From Heliomarina sp018223035 (GTDB lineage Bacteria; Pseudomonadota; Alphaproteobacteria; Rhodobacterales; Rhodobacteraceae): DNA of 64,000 bases. The stretch covers positions 1-64,000 of the forward strand of contig JAAEZD010000007.1 in NCBI GenBank assembly GCA_018223035.1, read 5' to 3'. Positions 1 to 10,261 of the stretch are shown here, piece by piece. How positions within the stretch are numbered: position 1 is the stretch's first letter; the number at the start of each line of letters is the position of its first letter. Below the pieces are notes generated by a model, which ran no database searches, was not told where the DNA came from, and saw only the letters and a program-made list of their open reading frames with translations. Made by a program: the position numbers and the translations under genes.

Positions 1-1427
<1,427 letters not shown>

Positions 1428-1545
1428 ATCCAGTAAAAGCCAGACAGCTTTTACCGAACAATCAAAAGCATACACACCAATATGTCTGAAACCTCACAGC
1501 CGAGGCCAAGACAAGCGTACTGACTTGGAATTTACAGGGTTTTTC

Positions 1546-1665
1546 TTGGTCTGGTGATCATAGCGAGAGCAAAACACCCGGATCCATTCCGAACCCGGCC
1601 GTTAAGTGCCTTTGCGCCAATGGTACTGCGTCTCAAGACGTGGGAGAGTAGGTCATCGCCAGACC
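1546..1665 (+). rRNA. rrf: 5S ribosomal RNA
   Basis: About 120 bases with the typical alphaproteobacterial 5S pattern: a 5' ttggtctggtg arm pairing with the 3' ccagacct arm, the loop containing cattccgaacccggccgttaa, and the gtgggagagtaggtc block. It follows the 23S gene by about 120 bases, as expected for a 16S-23S-5S operon. Ends are estimated from the terminal helix. Confidence 0.95.
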
Positions 1666-1711
1666 TAGTAAAACCCTGTAAACGTATCTCTCTAACGATG
1701 AACCACCCTGT

Positions 1712-1788
<77 letters not shown>

Positions 1789-1800
1789 ACTTACCCAACA

Positions 1801-1821
1801 AGCCGCCGCATGGCGGCTTTC
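1801..1821 (+). terminator. Terminator of the rRNA operon
   Basis: A perfect 7-bp stem (AGCCGCC / GGCGGCT) with a four-base loop starts 12 bases after the tRNA CCA end and is followed by a T-rich run. It most likely ends transcription of the rRNA-tRNA operon. Confidence 0.8.
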
Positions 1822-2226
1822 GTCGTTCTGGGTTTGGGAGGTCGGAGAAATTCAACGAACCAATCAAATGATGGGTTTGATCCGTTTCCCCCAAATTATC
1901 ACCCTTTCACTGTCGGTCTACAACTCAGGTGGAAGCGAAGCGCTTTCCAAGGTGCTTGGTAAAGCAAACGGAGATCGAAAATTGCTATTTGGCATTTATC
2001 GGGCGACGTTAAGTCCGGACCGATTTAACACCTAACGTACCCGCATAACGGCATCGCTGATCGAGCAGACCGGCATTCGCAGCACCAGCGGAATCCGATA
2101 AAGTGTTTTGCGAATGCCTGTATTTAGAATTGGAACTCGGAGCAGGGCGACGATCCGTGCGATGCGAAACGATCTCGTTGGCAACAATTCGGGGCTTTAC
2201 CAACGTCGAGAGTAAGTGATCCCGTC
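1822..2226. other. Gene-free spacer, nothing recognised
   Basis: About 400 bases between the rRNA operon terminator and the stop codon of the BT1 transporter, which points toward this gap. No convincing coding sequence, repeat or further RNA gene was seen. Confidence 0.5.
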
Positions 2227-3849
2227 TCATTCCTGCGTGCGGAAACGAGAGTTCTGGATGATGAAGACCAGGGCCAGCGGGACGATCACCGTGATCAGGC
2301 CGACCGTGATCAAGAGATGCCCGAGTTGGCTGTAATCTGCGACGGAGGTGACAGCGCCCGTTTCCGGGTTTGTAACTGCACGCGTGACGACGAACCATTG
2401 GTTGAGGTATTTGGTCCCGAGACTGCTTGCTGACAGGGCCATATTTGTGAAGGAGGCCATGACGGCGAAGAAGGTCGCCTTCAAGTGCGTTGGCGCGTTC
2501 CGGGCAATCCAGGCCAGCATCGGCACCATTGCAATCTGGCCGAGCGGAGATTCTACGGCAGTGTCCAGAATGGCGATAAAGCGGGCATCGACGATGCCGC
2601 CCGTATGCGCCGCCGTCCATTCATGCACCCCGTAGTAAAGCGCTATATTGGGTAGCGCTAGCGCTCCGGCCGCGATGGTGAGCAGAACGACAACCTGTGC
2701 GATTGATCGGTTCGCCATCAGAGGTCTGAGGATGATCAGGCCGAGCAGGGCCAACAGTGAGGTAATGAACGAGAGAATGGCGAGGAACTGTTCATCGAAC
2801 CCCAGCTCGTCGATTTCGAACCAGGTTTGGCCGGGACCGGGCAGAGGGACCGCACGAAATACGAAGATTATCGTGGCCGTGCCGATCAGGACCCTGGCCT
2901 GTTTGGGATCAAGCTCTTTTAACAAACGCGACATGAGATAGAGGATTACCGAGAACGAAACGACGAAAATGCTCTCTTGCGCATAGTCGAAATCGGCGGT
3001 TCCCAGCGCGATGCTCAGGATGACGAATGCAAGGCCGCCCAGCAGGATGGGCCATTTCACCTCGGTTGCTTCTTCCGGCACACTCGGGGGTTTACCTTTG
3101 CTCGCGCGGCGGCGTTGAATCAAGGTGTGCAGCACCACGCCGCTGACAGAGATCACCGGGATGGCGAGAGCGATCAGGTAGACCCGCCCGTAAAGGGCCA
3201 GACGGTCGGCGGTCTGCAAGTCCTCCGTGCCGGAGAATATCCAGATATTGACCGCAGCGACCCCCGCGAATCCGGAGATGATCGCGATGCGTCCAAGGGT
3301 TTGCATCGTCGTGTGGCGGGCGCGTAACTCGTCTGGCGGCAGATCGCGGCCATCCGCGTCCGTTGTCGGTACGGCTTCGACTGTCATGGCGTCGGCGACG
3401 ACATCCTGAATGGCATAGCCTGACGGTGCCAGCAGCAGTGCAATGACGTACCAGTTTTCGAGCGGCATGATGTCGGCCATCGGAGCAGGGGCGGTGACCA
3501 GCGCATACATCGTCATCAGCGACATCGTGATCAGGGAGGCGCCGAGCAGAATGAGCAGTGATTTCCAGCGCCAGAACAGATCGACCACGTGCCCCATGGG
3601 CATCTTTAGGATCCATGGCAGCCCGGCCCAGAAGGACAGGCCGGCGACAAAAGAGGCGGAGAGATCCAAGTAATCCTTAAGGAAGAAAGCGCCGACGACA
3701 GATGTCAGCCCCGACACGCCGGCCGCGAAATAGACCATCAGCGGCGGCAGGTAGGACCATCTCATCTGCTCGGCCAGATCCACGAATGTCCTGTGCCACC
3801 AGTTGGATAGCCTCGTTCCGGCGGGCAGGCGTTCAGTCGTCATGGGCAT
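2227..3849 (-). CDS. Multi-pass carrier of the BT1 (folate-biopterin) / MFS superfamily
   Basis: A 540-residue protein with about twelve hydrophobic segments. The N-terminal third has the BT1-like pattern of a GLPWILKMPMGHVVDLFW stretch, followed by AIQDVVADAMTVEA, which resembles the DVVxDAxxVE signature of BT1 transporters. A loop of about 45 residues rich in charge follows the fourth or fifth helix. The substrate cannot be read from the sequence; BT1 members carry folates, pterins or related compounds. An upstream TTG at 3885 overlaps the stop of the APC permease gene, but the ATGs at 3849 and 3843 are more likely starts; no strong ribosome site precedes any of them. The tight spacing to the permease upstream suggests one transcript. 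Confidence 0.7.
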   Translation of the reverse strand: MPMTTERLPAGTRLSNWWHRTFVDLAEQMRWSYLPPLMVYFAAGVSGLTSVVGAFFLKDYLDLSASFVAGLSFWAGLPWILKMPMGHVVDLFWRWKSLLILLGASLITMSLMTMYALVTAPAPMADIMPLENWYVIALLLAPSGYAIQDVVADAMTVEAVPTTDADGRDLPPDELRARHTTMQTLGRIAIISGFAGVAAVNIWIFSGTEDLQTADRLALYGRVYLIALAIPVISVSGVVLHTLIQRRRASKGKPPSVPEEATEVKWPILLGGLAFVILSIALGTADFDYAQESIFVVSFSVILYLMSRLLKELDPKQARVLIGTATIIFVFRAVPLPGPGQTWFEIDELGFDEQFLAILSFITSLLALLGLIILRPLMANRSIAQVVVLLTIAAGALALPNIALYYGVHEWTAAHTGGIVDARFIAILDTAVESPLGQIAMVPMLAWIARNAPTHLKATFFAVMASFTNMALSASSLGTKYLNQWFVVTRAVTNPETGAVTSVADYSQLGHLLITVGLITVIVPLALVFIIQNSRFRTQE

Positions 3850-3881
3850 CCAGCGTCCGTTGCGGTCTTTCGATTTACATC

Positions 3882-5099
3882 TCAAAGAAAGCCGGCTGTC
3901 AAAAGCATCGCGCTGGTAACAACCCCGAGAACGGGCACAATGACAGGTACGCGAAAGTGCGGTCTGATTGTGGTCTGCTTACTCTTCAACAGGATCAGCG
4001 CGGCATTAACCAAAACAAAAATACCCAGAACGATCTGCGACGTTCGTTCTGCCAGGATATCGATCGGCAATGCCTGAGTGAGGGTAAGAATAATGGCAAC
4101 GACCAGAAGGGTCGCGATGACCGGTGTCTGCGTCGCGCTTGGAATCAATGCCAGAGCCCGCGGCAGGTGTCCCCGGTCGGCCAGCCCGTAGATTATCCTT
4201 GAAGCCATGATCATCTGGATCAGGACGCCGTTCACCGTGGCGACAATTGCCACGGCAGAGAAGCCTTTTTTGACGGCTAGGGGCGCCTCTGAGAACACGA
4301 GCGCGAGGGGCGCGGCGGAGACCGATAACGTCTCGATCGGGACGACAAGCAGAACGGTCACTGAAGTTGCCAGGTACAACAGCGCGGCAAGAATGAGAGT
4401 GAGCAGAATTGCCTTTGGGATTGTGCGGACCGGGTCGATGACTTCTTCGGCGACATTGGCCATGTCTTCGAAGCCGACAAAGGCGAAGAACGCCAGTAGC
4501 GACGCTGCAAATATGCCGCGCCACGTTTCAATCTCAAAAGTCGGGATCATGTCCGAAACCGCATAGCCCTGCGGATCGGGAATGCACATGCCCCAGCCAA
4601 TGACAAAGAGCAGGCCGGTGATTTCGATGATTGTGATGACGGCAGCGATGTAGACGGATTCTGTAATGCCCCAGAGCGCTACGAGCCCCATCAGCAATAC
4701 AATGGCGATGGTCAGCCACGAGATTCCCAGCCCCGTCAGGTCGTGAAGGTATGAGGCCGCGCCGATTGCGACGGCCGAGGCCGAGATCACCCCAGAGGCC
4801 GCAACGGCGAGGCCGACCAGCACCGCGATCCAATTGCTTTTGAATGCGGCTTCGACATAGGCGGCCTCACCTGCGCTCACAGGGTAGCGGGTCGCGAGCT
4901 CTGCGTATGAAAGGGCGGTCAGCGACACGACCAGAGCCGCTACGATAAAAGAGATGCCTGCGAAGGGACCCGCTATATCCGCGGTCGCACCGACAAGCAC
5001 ATAGATACCCGCACCGACGGTCACACCAAGCCCATAGAGCGTCAGCAATGGCGTGTTCAGTGATCTTCTGAGTTTCGGCGTCGCTTGGGTGGCTGTCAT
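3882..5099 (-). CDS. APC-family amino acid/polyamine permease
   Basis: A 405-residue integral membrane protein with about twelve transmembrane helices. The first helix carries GLGVTVGAGIYVLVG, the broken-helix Gly-rich motif of amino acid/polyamine/organocation transporters, and FVGFEDMANVAEEV matches the conserved helix 6 region. It should import an amino acid or amine by proton or sodium symport in the inner membrane. The C-terminus is short (ends at GFL), typical of the 400-residue bacterial subgroup. The gene is first in a two-gene minus-strand unit with the BT1 carrier and is divergent from the ABC export operon. Substrate unknown. Confidence 0.85.
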   Translation of the reverse strand: MTATQATPKLRRSLNTPLLTLYGLGVTVGAGIYVLVGATADIAGPFAGISFIVAALVVSLTALSYAELATRYPVSAGEAAYVEAAFKSNWIAVLVGLAVAASGVISASAVAIGAASYLHDLTGLGISWLTIAIVLLMGLVALWGITESVYIAAVITIIEITGLLFVIGWGMCIPDPQGYAVSDMIPTFEIETWRGIFAASLLAFFAFVGFEDMANVAEEVIDPVRTIPKAILLTLILAALLYLATSVTVLLVVPIETLSVSAAPLALVFSEAPLAVKKGFSAVAIVATVNGVLIQMIMASRIIYGLADRGHLPRALALIPSATQTPVIATLLVVAIILTLTQALPIDILAERTSQIVLGIFVLVNAALILLKSKQTTIRPHFRVPVIVPVLGVVTSAMLLTAGFL

Positions 5100-5341
5100 G
5101 ATGTCAGTCTTGTCTGCGCTCCGTCAGGTTTGTGACCACTTGCCCTGTGGGCGGGGTGGCGGTGGTTACTTCTCTTGTGTTTTTACGCCCATCTTTGAAG
5201 CGCCGGCAAAACAAGCATCCATTCGTTGGGTTCTACCCTTTGGCCGTGCCCGGCAAGTTGATCTGCATCAAATCCCATCCGGGCCCGATGCGGGAAGGTG
5301 GCGGCAGATTTATCGGAATGTCATTGCTTCGGCTGATTTGG

Positions 5342-6094
5342 ATGAGCCGGGCTTGGAAACGGACGGTAGGCCCGACGGTGCAGGAGAGAAAAAACCAAGC
5401 CTTTTTGACGCGCGGCCTTACCAAAAGCTATGGTGAGGGGCGTTCGATTGTGCATGCCCTGCGCGGTGTCGATCTCGACATTCCAGAGGGTGAGATCGTG
5501 GTCATGCTAGGAGCGTCCGGAAGCGGGAAATCGACGCTTTTGAACATTCTAGGGGGGCTCGACAGGCCAACCGCCGGAACTGCGCATTTCCGCGATATCA
5601 ACCTTGGCGATCTGTCCGATGCGGGGCTCACGCGGTTTCGGCGCGACCATGTTGGCTTTGTGTTTCAGTTCTACAACCTGATGCCCAGTCTCACCGCCCG
5701 TGAGAACGTCGAGCTTGTCACGGAAATCGCCACAAATCCGATGTCGCCGGAGCGGGCGCTTGGGCTGGTTGGCCTCACGAAGCGGCTCGACCATTTTCCG
5801 TCGCAACTGTCGGGAGGTGAACAACAGCGGGTCGCGATTGCACGTGCGATTGCCAAGCAGCCGGATGTTCTGTTTTGCGACGAGCCGACGGGCGCGCTTG
5901 ACAGTACGACGGGGCGCGCGGTTCTCGAGGTGCTCAACGATGTAAACGCGGAACTCGGGGCGACCGTCCTCATGGTGACGCATGCCGCGAATATCGCGGA
6001 TATGGCCCATCGCGTCATTCGTCTGGTCGATGGTCAGATCGGGCAGATGCATGTGAATGAAACCCGCCGAAAACCTGCGGAGATCGAGTGGTGA
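5342..6094 (+). CDS. ABC transporter ATP-binding protein (MacB/LolD type)
   Basis: About 250 residues with all ABC ATPase motifs: Walker A GASGSGKST (residues 57-65), Q-loop VFQFYNLMPSLTARENV, signature LSGGEQQ (156-162), and Walker B VLFCDEPTGALD (176-187). It powers the FtsX-type permease encoded next, whose GTG start overlaps this stop codon. The start is uncertain: the frame is open upstream to about 5132, and the ATG at 5342 has no clear ribosome site. An AGGAG at 5382-5386 lies too far (18 bases) from the only later start, a TTG at 5405. The family homology begins near residue 23, so either choice keeps the domain whole. Confidence 0.9.
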   Translation: MSRAWKRTVGPTVQERKNQAFLTRGLTKSYGEGRSIVHALRGVDLDIPEGEIVVMLGASGSGKSTLLNILGGLDRPTAGTAHFRDINLGDLSDAGLTRFRRDHVGFVFQFYNLMPSLTARENVELVTEIATNPMSPERALGLVGLTKRLDHFPSQLSGGEQQRVAIARAIAKQPDVLFCDEPTGALDSTTGRAVLEVLNDVNAELGATVLMVTHAANIADMAHRVIRLVDGQIGQMHVNETRRKPAEIEW

Positions 6095-8454
6095 CCTCGC
6101 TCGACCTCAAACTGTTCCGCGACCTCTGGCGGATCAAGGGTCAGGCCGTCGCCATCGCGCTTGTCATCGCCACGGGCGTTCTGCTTCAGGTCATGATGTC
6201 CGGTCTGGTCGCTTCGCTGACAGAAACGCGACGAGCCTATTACGAACGCAACAACCTTGCCGATGTCTTTGCCCCGACGGTACGAGCGCCCGATGCGGTG
6301 TTGGACCGGCTGGCCGCTATTCCGGGCGTGGCCCGCCTGTCCGGTCGCGTCGTGGGGCGCGCCCTGGTCGACATTCCCGGTGATCCCGTTCCGATCCAGT
6401 CGCAGGCCATCGGAATTCCCGACACCGGGCCGGAGGTTCTGAACAATGTCTATCTCATAAGAGGGAGGCTTCCCGAAGAAAGCCATCGCGATGAGGCACT
6501 GCTTCTGTCCGGTTTCGCCTCGGCGCATGGTTATGGGATCGGGGATCGGATCAATGTGACGATGAACGGGCTTCGTCGGTCCATCAGGATCGTCGGGCTG
6601 GCCCAGTCACCCGAATTCCTGTTTGTCGCGGCGCCCGGGGAATTGGTGCCTGACCCGGCAAGGTACGGCGCGATCTGGATGCGACGCTCCGCGCTGGCCA
6701 CGGCCTATGATATGGAGGGCGCTTTCAACGAGGTGCTGGTTTCCCTGTCACGGCATGCCTCGCGTGAGGCCGTGATCGCGGCGGTGGACGAGGTGCTGGC
6801 ACCTTGGGGCGGGACAGGTGCCTTTGGTCGGGCCGAGCTGGTCTCGGACCGTTTTGTCAGTGAAGAGATCGAGGGGCTTGCGACCATGTCGCGGGCCGTT
6901 CCGCCGCTCTTTATCACGATTGCGGCTTTCCTGCTTTATATCGTGGTCAACAGGATCGTGCAGGCCGAGCGCGAGGAGATCGGCCTGCTCAAGGCGTTCG
7001 GTTATACCAACCGCGAGGTCGGAACGCATTACTTCAAGCTTGTTCTATTGATAGCGGGGGCGGGGGCCTTGATGGGGTGCCTGTTCGGCGTGCTGGCCGG
7101 GCGCGCGATGATCCCGATCTACACGACCTTCTACAACTTTCCTTTTCTTGTCTTTCGCCCCGATCCCGAGGCATTTGCCATTGGCGTTCTGGCAAGCATC
7201 GCTGCCGCCTCTGCCGGCAGCGTCTTTGTCCTGAGACGTATTTTCGCCCTGACCCCGTCCGAGGCGATGCGCCCGCCGACACCGGCTGATTATTCAAAGA
7301 CCGTGACGTTCAGAGGGAGGGTCGGACGCTTGCTGGACCAGCCGACACGGATTGTCTTCCGGGGACTGGCCCGGTCACCCTGGCGGGCCCTCGCGCTGTC
7401 AGCGGGAATAGCCGGAGGTATGGCGCTCGCATCGGGAATGACCACCATCTACGGATCATTCGACCGGATGATGGACCTGAGCTTCACGGTGATCGACCGG
7501 TCGGACGCAACCGTCTTTTTTCACACGCCGCTTGGCGAAAAGGCGGCTTTTGAATTGGGGCGCATTCCCGGGGTCATCACCGTCGAACCGTTCCGAGAGG
7601 TCGCGGCCACTCTGAAACATGGGCGCAGAGCCCATCGGGGTAGCGTGTCCGGCATGATCGACAAGCCTGAACTGACACGGGCCATCGACGATAAGCTCTC
7701 CGCGATACCGCTTCCGACCCAAGGCCTCGTTCTGGGACAAGCCCTTGCAGAGATTCTGGACGTGCAACCGGGCGACGTGCTTACGGTGGAAGTGCGCGAG
7801 GGGCGGCAGCCGACGCTTGCTGTTCCGGTGACCCGCGTCGCGCGCAGCCTGATCGGGGCCCCGGCCTATATGCGGCTTGCGGCGCTCAACGATGTCATGT
7901 CCGAGCCGGACCGGATATCGGGGGCGCACATTCGAGTGGATGGCGCTCGGGCCGATGCGATTTATCAGCGGCTCAAGGACATGCCGACCGTCGCGGGGGT
8001 GAGCGTTTCTGAAAACGCGCGAGAGTCCTTGCAAAAGTTGATGGATCAGGGAGCGGGGTCGGCGCGCTATATCATGGGCGCGGTGGCCTTTATCATCACC
8101 TTCGGCATTGTCTACAACGCGGCTCGGATTGCCCAGAATGAACGGTCCCGCGATCTGGCCTCGTTGCGGGTGATGGGCTTTACCAAGGGGGAAACTGCCT
8201 TTGTCCTCCTTGGTGAACTTACAATCATTATTCTCGTCGCACTCCCGGTCGGTTCGCTGGTCGGCTATGCTTTGTCATTTGCGATCGCGCGCGGTTTTTC
8301 ATCCGAACTCTACCAGATACCCGCCTATTACGACCCGTTCAGCCACGGGTTTTCCGCAGCTTTCATTTTGGTCGCCGCAGCCATTTCAGGCTTGCTCGTT
8401 GAACGCGACCTGAACCGTATGGACCTTGTGACGGTCCTGAAATCTAGGGATTAG
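6088..8454 (+). CDS. FtsX-family ABC transporter permease, two-domain
   Basis: A 788-residue inner-membrane permease starting at GTG (6088 or the adjacent 6091), overlapping the ATPase stop. An N-terminal transmembrane helix (LWRIKGQAVAIALVIATGV) is followed by a MacB-like periplasmic domain of about 230 residues. Then come two FtsX domains: one around residues 270-390 with EREEIGLLKAFGYTNREVG, and one near 660-785 with NERSRDLASLRVMGFTKGE. A second periplasmic part lies between them. The duplicated permease is the arrangement found in export systems such as DevC/LolCE relatives, which extract or expel lipids, peptides or drugs rather than import solutes. The HlyD-type adaptor encoded next supports export. 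Confidence 0.88.
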   Translation: MVTSLDLKLFRDLWRIKGQAVAIALVIATGVLLQVMMSGLVASLTETRRAYYERNNLADVFAPTVRAPDAVLDRLAAIPGVARLSGRVVGRALVDIPGDPVPIQSQAIGIPDTGPEVLNNVYLIRGRLPEESHRDEALLLSGFASAHGYGIGDRINVTMNGLRRSIRIVGLAQSPEFLFVAAPGELVPDPARYGAIWMRRSALATAYDMEGAFNEVLVSLSRHASREAVIAAVDEVLAPWGGTGAFGRAELVSDRFVSEEIEGLATMSRAVPPLFITIAAFLLYIVVNRIVQAEREEIGLLKAFGYTNREVGTHYFKLVLLIAGAGALMGCLFGVLAGRAMIPIYTTFYNFPFLVFRPDPEAFAIGVLASIAAASAGSVFVLRRIFALTPSEAMRPPTPADYSKTVTFRGRVGRLLDQPTRIVFRGLARSPWRALALSAGIAGGMALASGMTTIYGSFDRMMDLSFTVIDRSDATVFFHTPLGEKAAFELGRIPGVITVEPFREVAATLKHGRRAHRGSVSGMIDKPELTRAIDDKLSAIPLPTQGLVLGQALAEILDVQPGDVLTVEVREGRQPTLAVPVTRVARSLIGAPAYMRLAALNDVMSEPDRISGAHIRVDGARADAIYQRLKDMPTVAGVSVSENARESLQKLMDQGAGSARYIMGAVAFIITFGIVYNAARIAQNERSRDLASLRVMGFTKGETAFVLLGELTIIILVALPVGSLVGYALSFAIARGFSSELYQIPAYYDPFSHGFSAAFILVAAAISGLLVERDLNRMDLVTVLKSRD

Positions 8455-9690
8455 ATGATGGCACGCAAGACAATGTCCCGCCCGATCCTGATTGGCTTTG
8501 CCGCCATCCTCTTGGTCGCTGGCATTGCCTTTGCCTTTTGGCCGAGACCGATGATGGTCGATCTTGGAGAGGTCACAAGAGGACAGATGCGTATGACCGT
8601 TGATGAGCAGGGCAAGACCCGTGTGCGCGACGCCTTTGTCGTGTCGACCCCGATGGACGGGCGTTTGCTGCGCGTCGAAGTCATGCCGGGCGATCCGATT
8701 AAGAAAGATGTGACGGTCGTCGCGCAAATGCGGCCTTCCAATCCCGCCGCGCTGGACATACGGACACGAGGGCAGGCCCTTGCCGCTGTCGAAGCTGCCG
8801 AAGCGGCCCTTCATGTTGCCGAGGCAAACATGAAGGCCGCAAGCGCGGATGCTGATCTTGCCAAGTCCGATCTGAAACGCACCGAACAGCTGGCCGACAG
8901 CGGAACGGTCAGTCTTGCCGCGCTGGACCGCGCCCAAAGCGCTGCGCGTGCTGCGCAGGCCCGGTTCGATACCGCGACAGCGGCAATCGAACAGCAGAGG
9001 GCGGAACTCAGAAGGGCGCGTGCGCAACTGATCGGCTTTGACGATCCGGATTTCTACGACGCGCCGGATGCCCTGCTCGGGGAGGAAATGCCGATCCATG
9101 CGCCAACAGATGGCGTGATACTGCAGGTGCTCCATCAGGACGAAACCACGCTCGCCGCTGGCTCACCCATTCTTGTCGTGGGCGATATCCGCGACGGTCT
9201 GGAAGTTGTCGTTGAACTGATTTCGCCCGATGCGATCAACGTGCATGTCGGTGATCCGGTGGATATCGAGAACTGGGGCGGAGCGGTCTCTCTTTCAGGC
9301 GTTGTTACGCGGGTTGAGCCCTTTGGTGAAACCAAGGTGTCCGCTCTGGGCGTCGAAGAACAGCGCGTGACCGCGGTTGTCGAACTCACGAGTACACCGG
9401 AAGAGCGCGCGGAACTGGGGCACGGTTATGCGGTCGAAGCGCGGATCGTCGTCTGGTCGAAAGACGATGCGCTGATGGTTCCGTCGAGCGCCCTGTTCAG
9501 GGAACAGCAGGCATGGGCCGTGCTGGTCGCTAATGACGGAACCGCCCGGTTGCGGCAGATAGAGGTCGGGCATGACAATGGCAATCAAGCCGAAGTGCTT
9601 GATGGGTTGGCCGAGGGCGATCTGGTCGTGCTGTACCCGCCTGCCAGTCTGACCGACGGGATGTCGGTTGAGCAACGGATCGTTGAGTAA
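8455..9690 (+). CDS. HlyD/RND-type periplasmic adaptor protein
   Basis: A 411-residue membrane-fusion protein starting directly after the permease stop (ATG ATG at 8455). It has an N-terminal signal anchor (residues 9-29) and a first half-lipoyl segment (VSTPMDGRLLRVEVMPGDPI). An alpha-helical hairpin rich in Ala and charged residues spans roughly 105-190, followed by the second lipoyl half (IHAPTDGVILQVLHQDETTLAAGSPI) and a beta-barrel domain near 230-320. It should bridge the ABC permease to an outer-membrane channel, as DevB or MacA do. No outer-membrane channel gene is nearby, so a TolC homologue elsewhere is presumably shared. The substrate is unknown. Confidence 0.88.
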   Translation: MMARKTMSRPILIGFAAILLVAGIAFAFWPRPMMVDLGEVTRGQMRMTVDEQGKTRVRDAFVVSTPMDGRLLRVEVMPGDPIKKDVTVVAQMRPSNPAALDIRTRGQALAAVEAAEAALHVAEANMKAASADADLAKSDLKRTEQLADSGTVSLAALDRAQSAARAAQARFDTATAAIEQQRAELRRARAQLIGFDDPDFYDAPDALLGEEMPIHAPTDGVILQVLHQDETTLAAGSPILVVGDIRDGLEVVVELISPDAINVHVGDPVDIENWGGAVSLSGVVTRVEPFGETKVSALGVEEQRVTAVVELTSTPEERAELGHGYAVEARIVVWSKDDALMVPSSALFREQQAWAVLVANDGTARLRQIEVGHDNGNQAEVLDGLAEGDLVVLYPPASLTDGMSVEQRIVE

Positions 9691-9822
9691 CTTCGGCGCA
9701 GGCTCCTCGGTTCGGTTCTTGAGGCGAAATGTTGCCCAATATCCTCGTTTCCGCCAATTTCTAGCAAGCTTTATAATATTTGCGACTTCCTCGATCTCCC
9801 GGACCATGCGAAAGGTCACGGA

Positions 9823-10170
9823 ATGTTGAAACGGATCGAACCCATAGCTGCATTCGTCTTGATGGCGGTGCTCTTGCTGGCGAGTGTAACCTCGGCTGGC
9901 ATGATGGCACCCGACCGGCACACTAACGCATACGAGGCTTTCTAACTGATCCACGGGGTCGCCGGAGACGATTTTTGCGGAACCTTGGGACATGCCGAGC
10001 ACCATTGCCCGTTTTGTCATGGCCTTCCCGAAAGTCCCTATGTCGGACATGAGGGAGAGCTTTTCCTTCTGACGCCGCACGATGGATGGTTGCTGGCCCG
10101 CGACCTGCATCGTTCAGCGCAAACCCGCAATATCAATCATTCCCCAAGGGCGCCGCCCGCGATTGCCTGA
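9823..10170 (+). pseudogene. DUF2946-like small secreted protein broken by an in-frame stop
   Basis: One frame runs from ATG 9823 to TGA 10168-10170, about 115 codons, but is interrupted by TAA at 9943-9945 (codon 41). Before the stop lies a hydrophobic leader (FVLMAVLLLASVTSAGMM). After it the frame continues with LIHGVAGDDFCGTLGHAEHHCPFCHGLPES, a CPxCH-type segment like that of small DUF2946 proteins found beside metal-uptake genes. Reading frame and family character are kept on both sides of the stop, so a single base change or a reading error (for example CAA to TAA) would explain it. The adjacent PepSY gene fits a metal or haem-related setting. The family call is from pattern memory, not a search. 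Confidence 0.55.
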
Positions 10171-10261
10171 CGGCCTTGTGCCGTCCCTTCCAGCAATCTG
10201 CCGTGCAGAGTTTCTGACGGCTAAATTATCGCCCGCCAGACGGGCCAATCGGAATGGATTC

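Noticed and set aside
1801..2226. Integration site for a mobile element next to the tRNA
   Set aside because: No integrase, no repeat of the tRNA 3' end and no change in gene character were seen downstream.
5342..9690. Type I secretion system for the RTX proteins
   Set aside because: The permease is of FtsX type and the ATPase is a stand-alone MacB-like protein, unlike HlyB-type exporters, and the RTX genes are more than 17 kb away.
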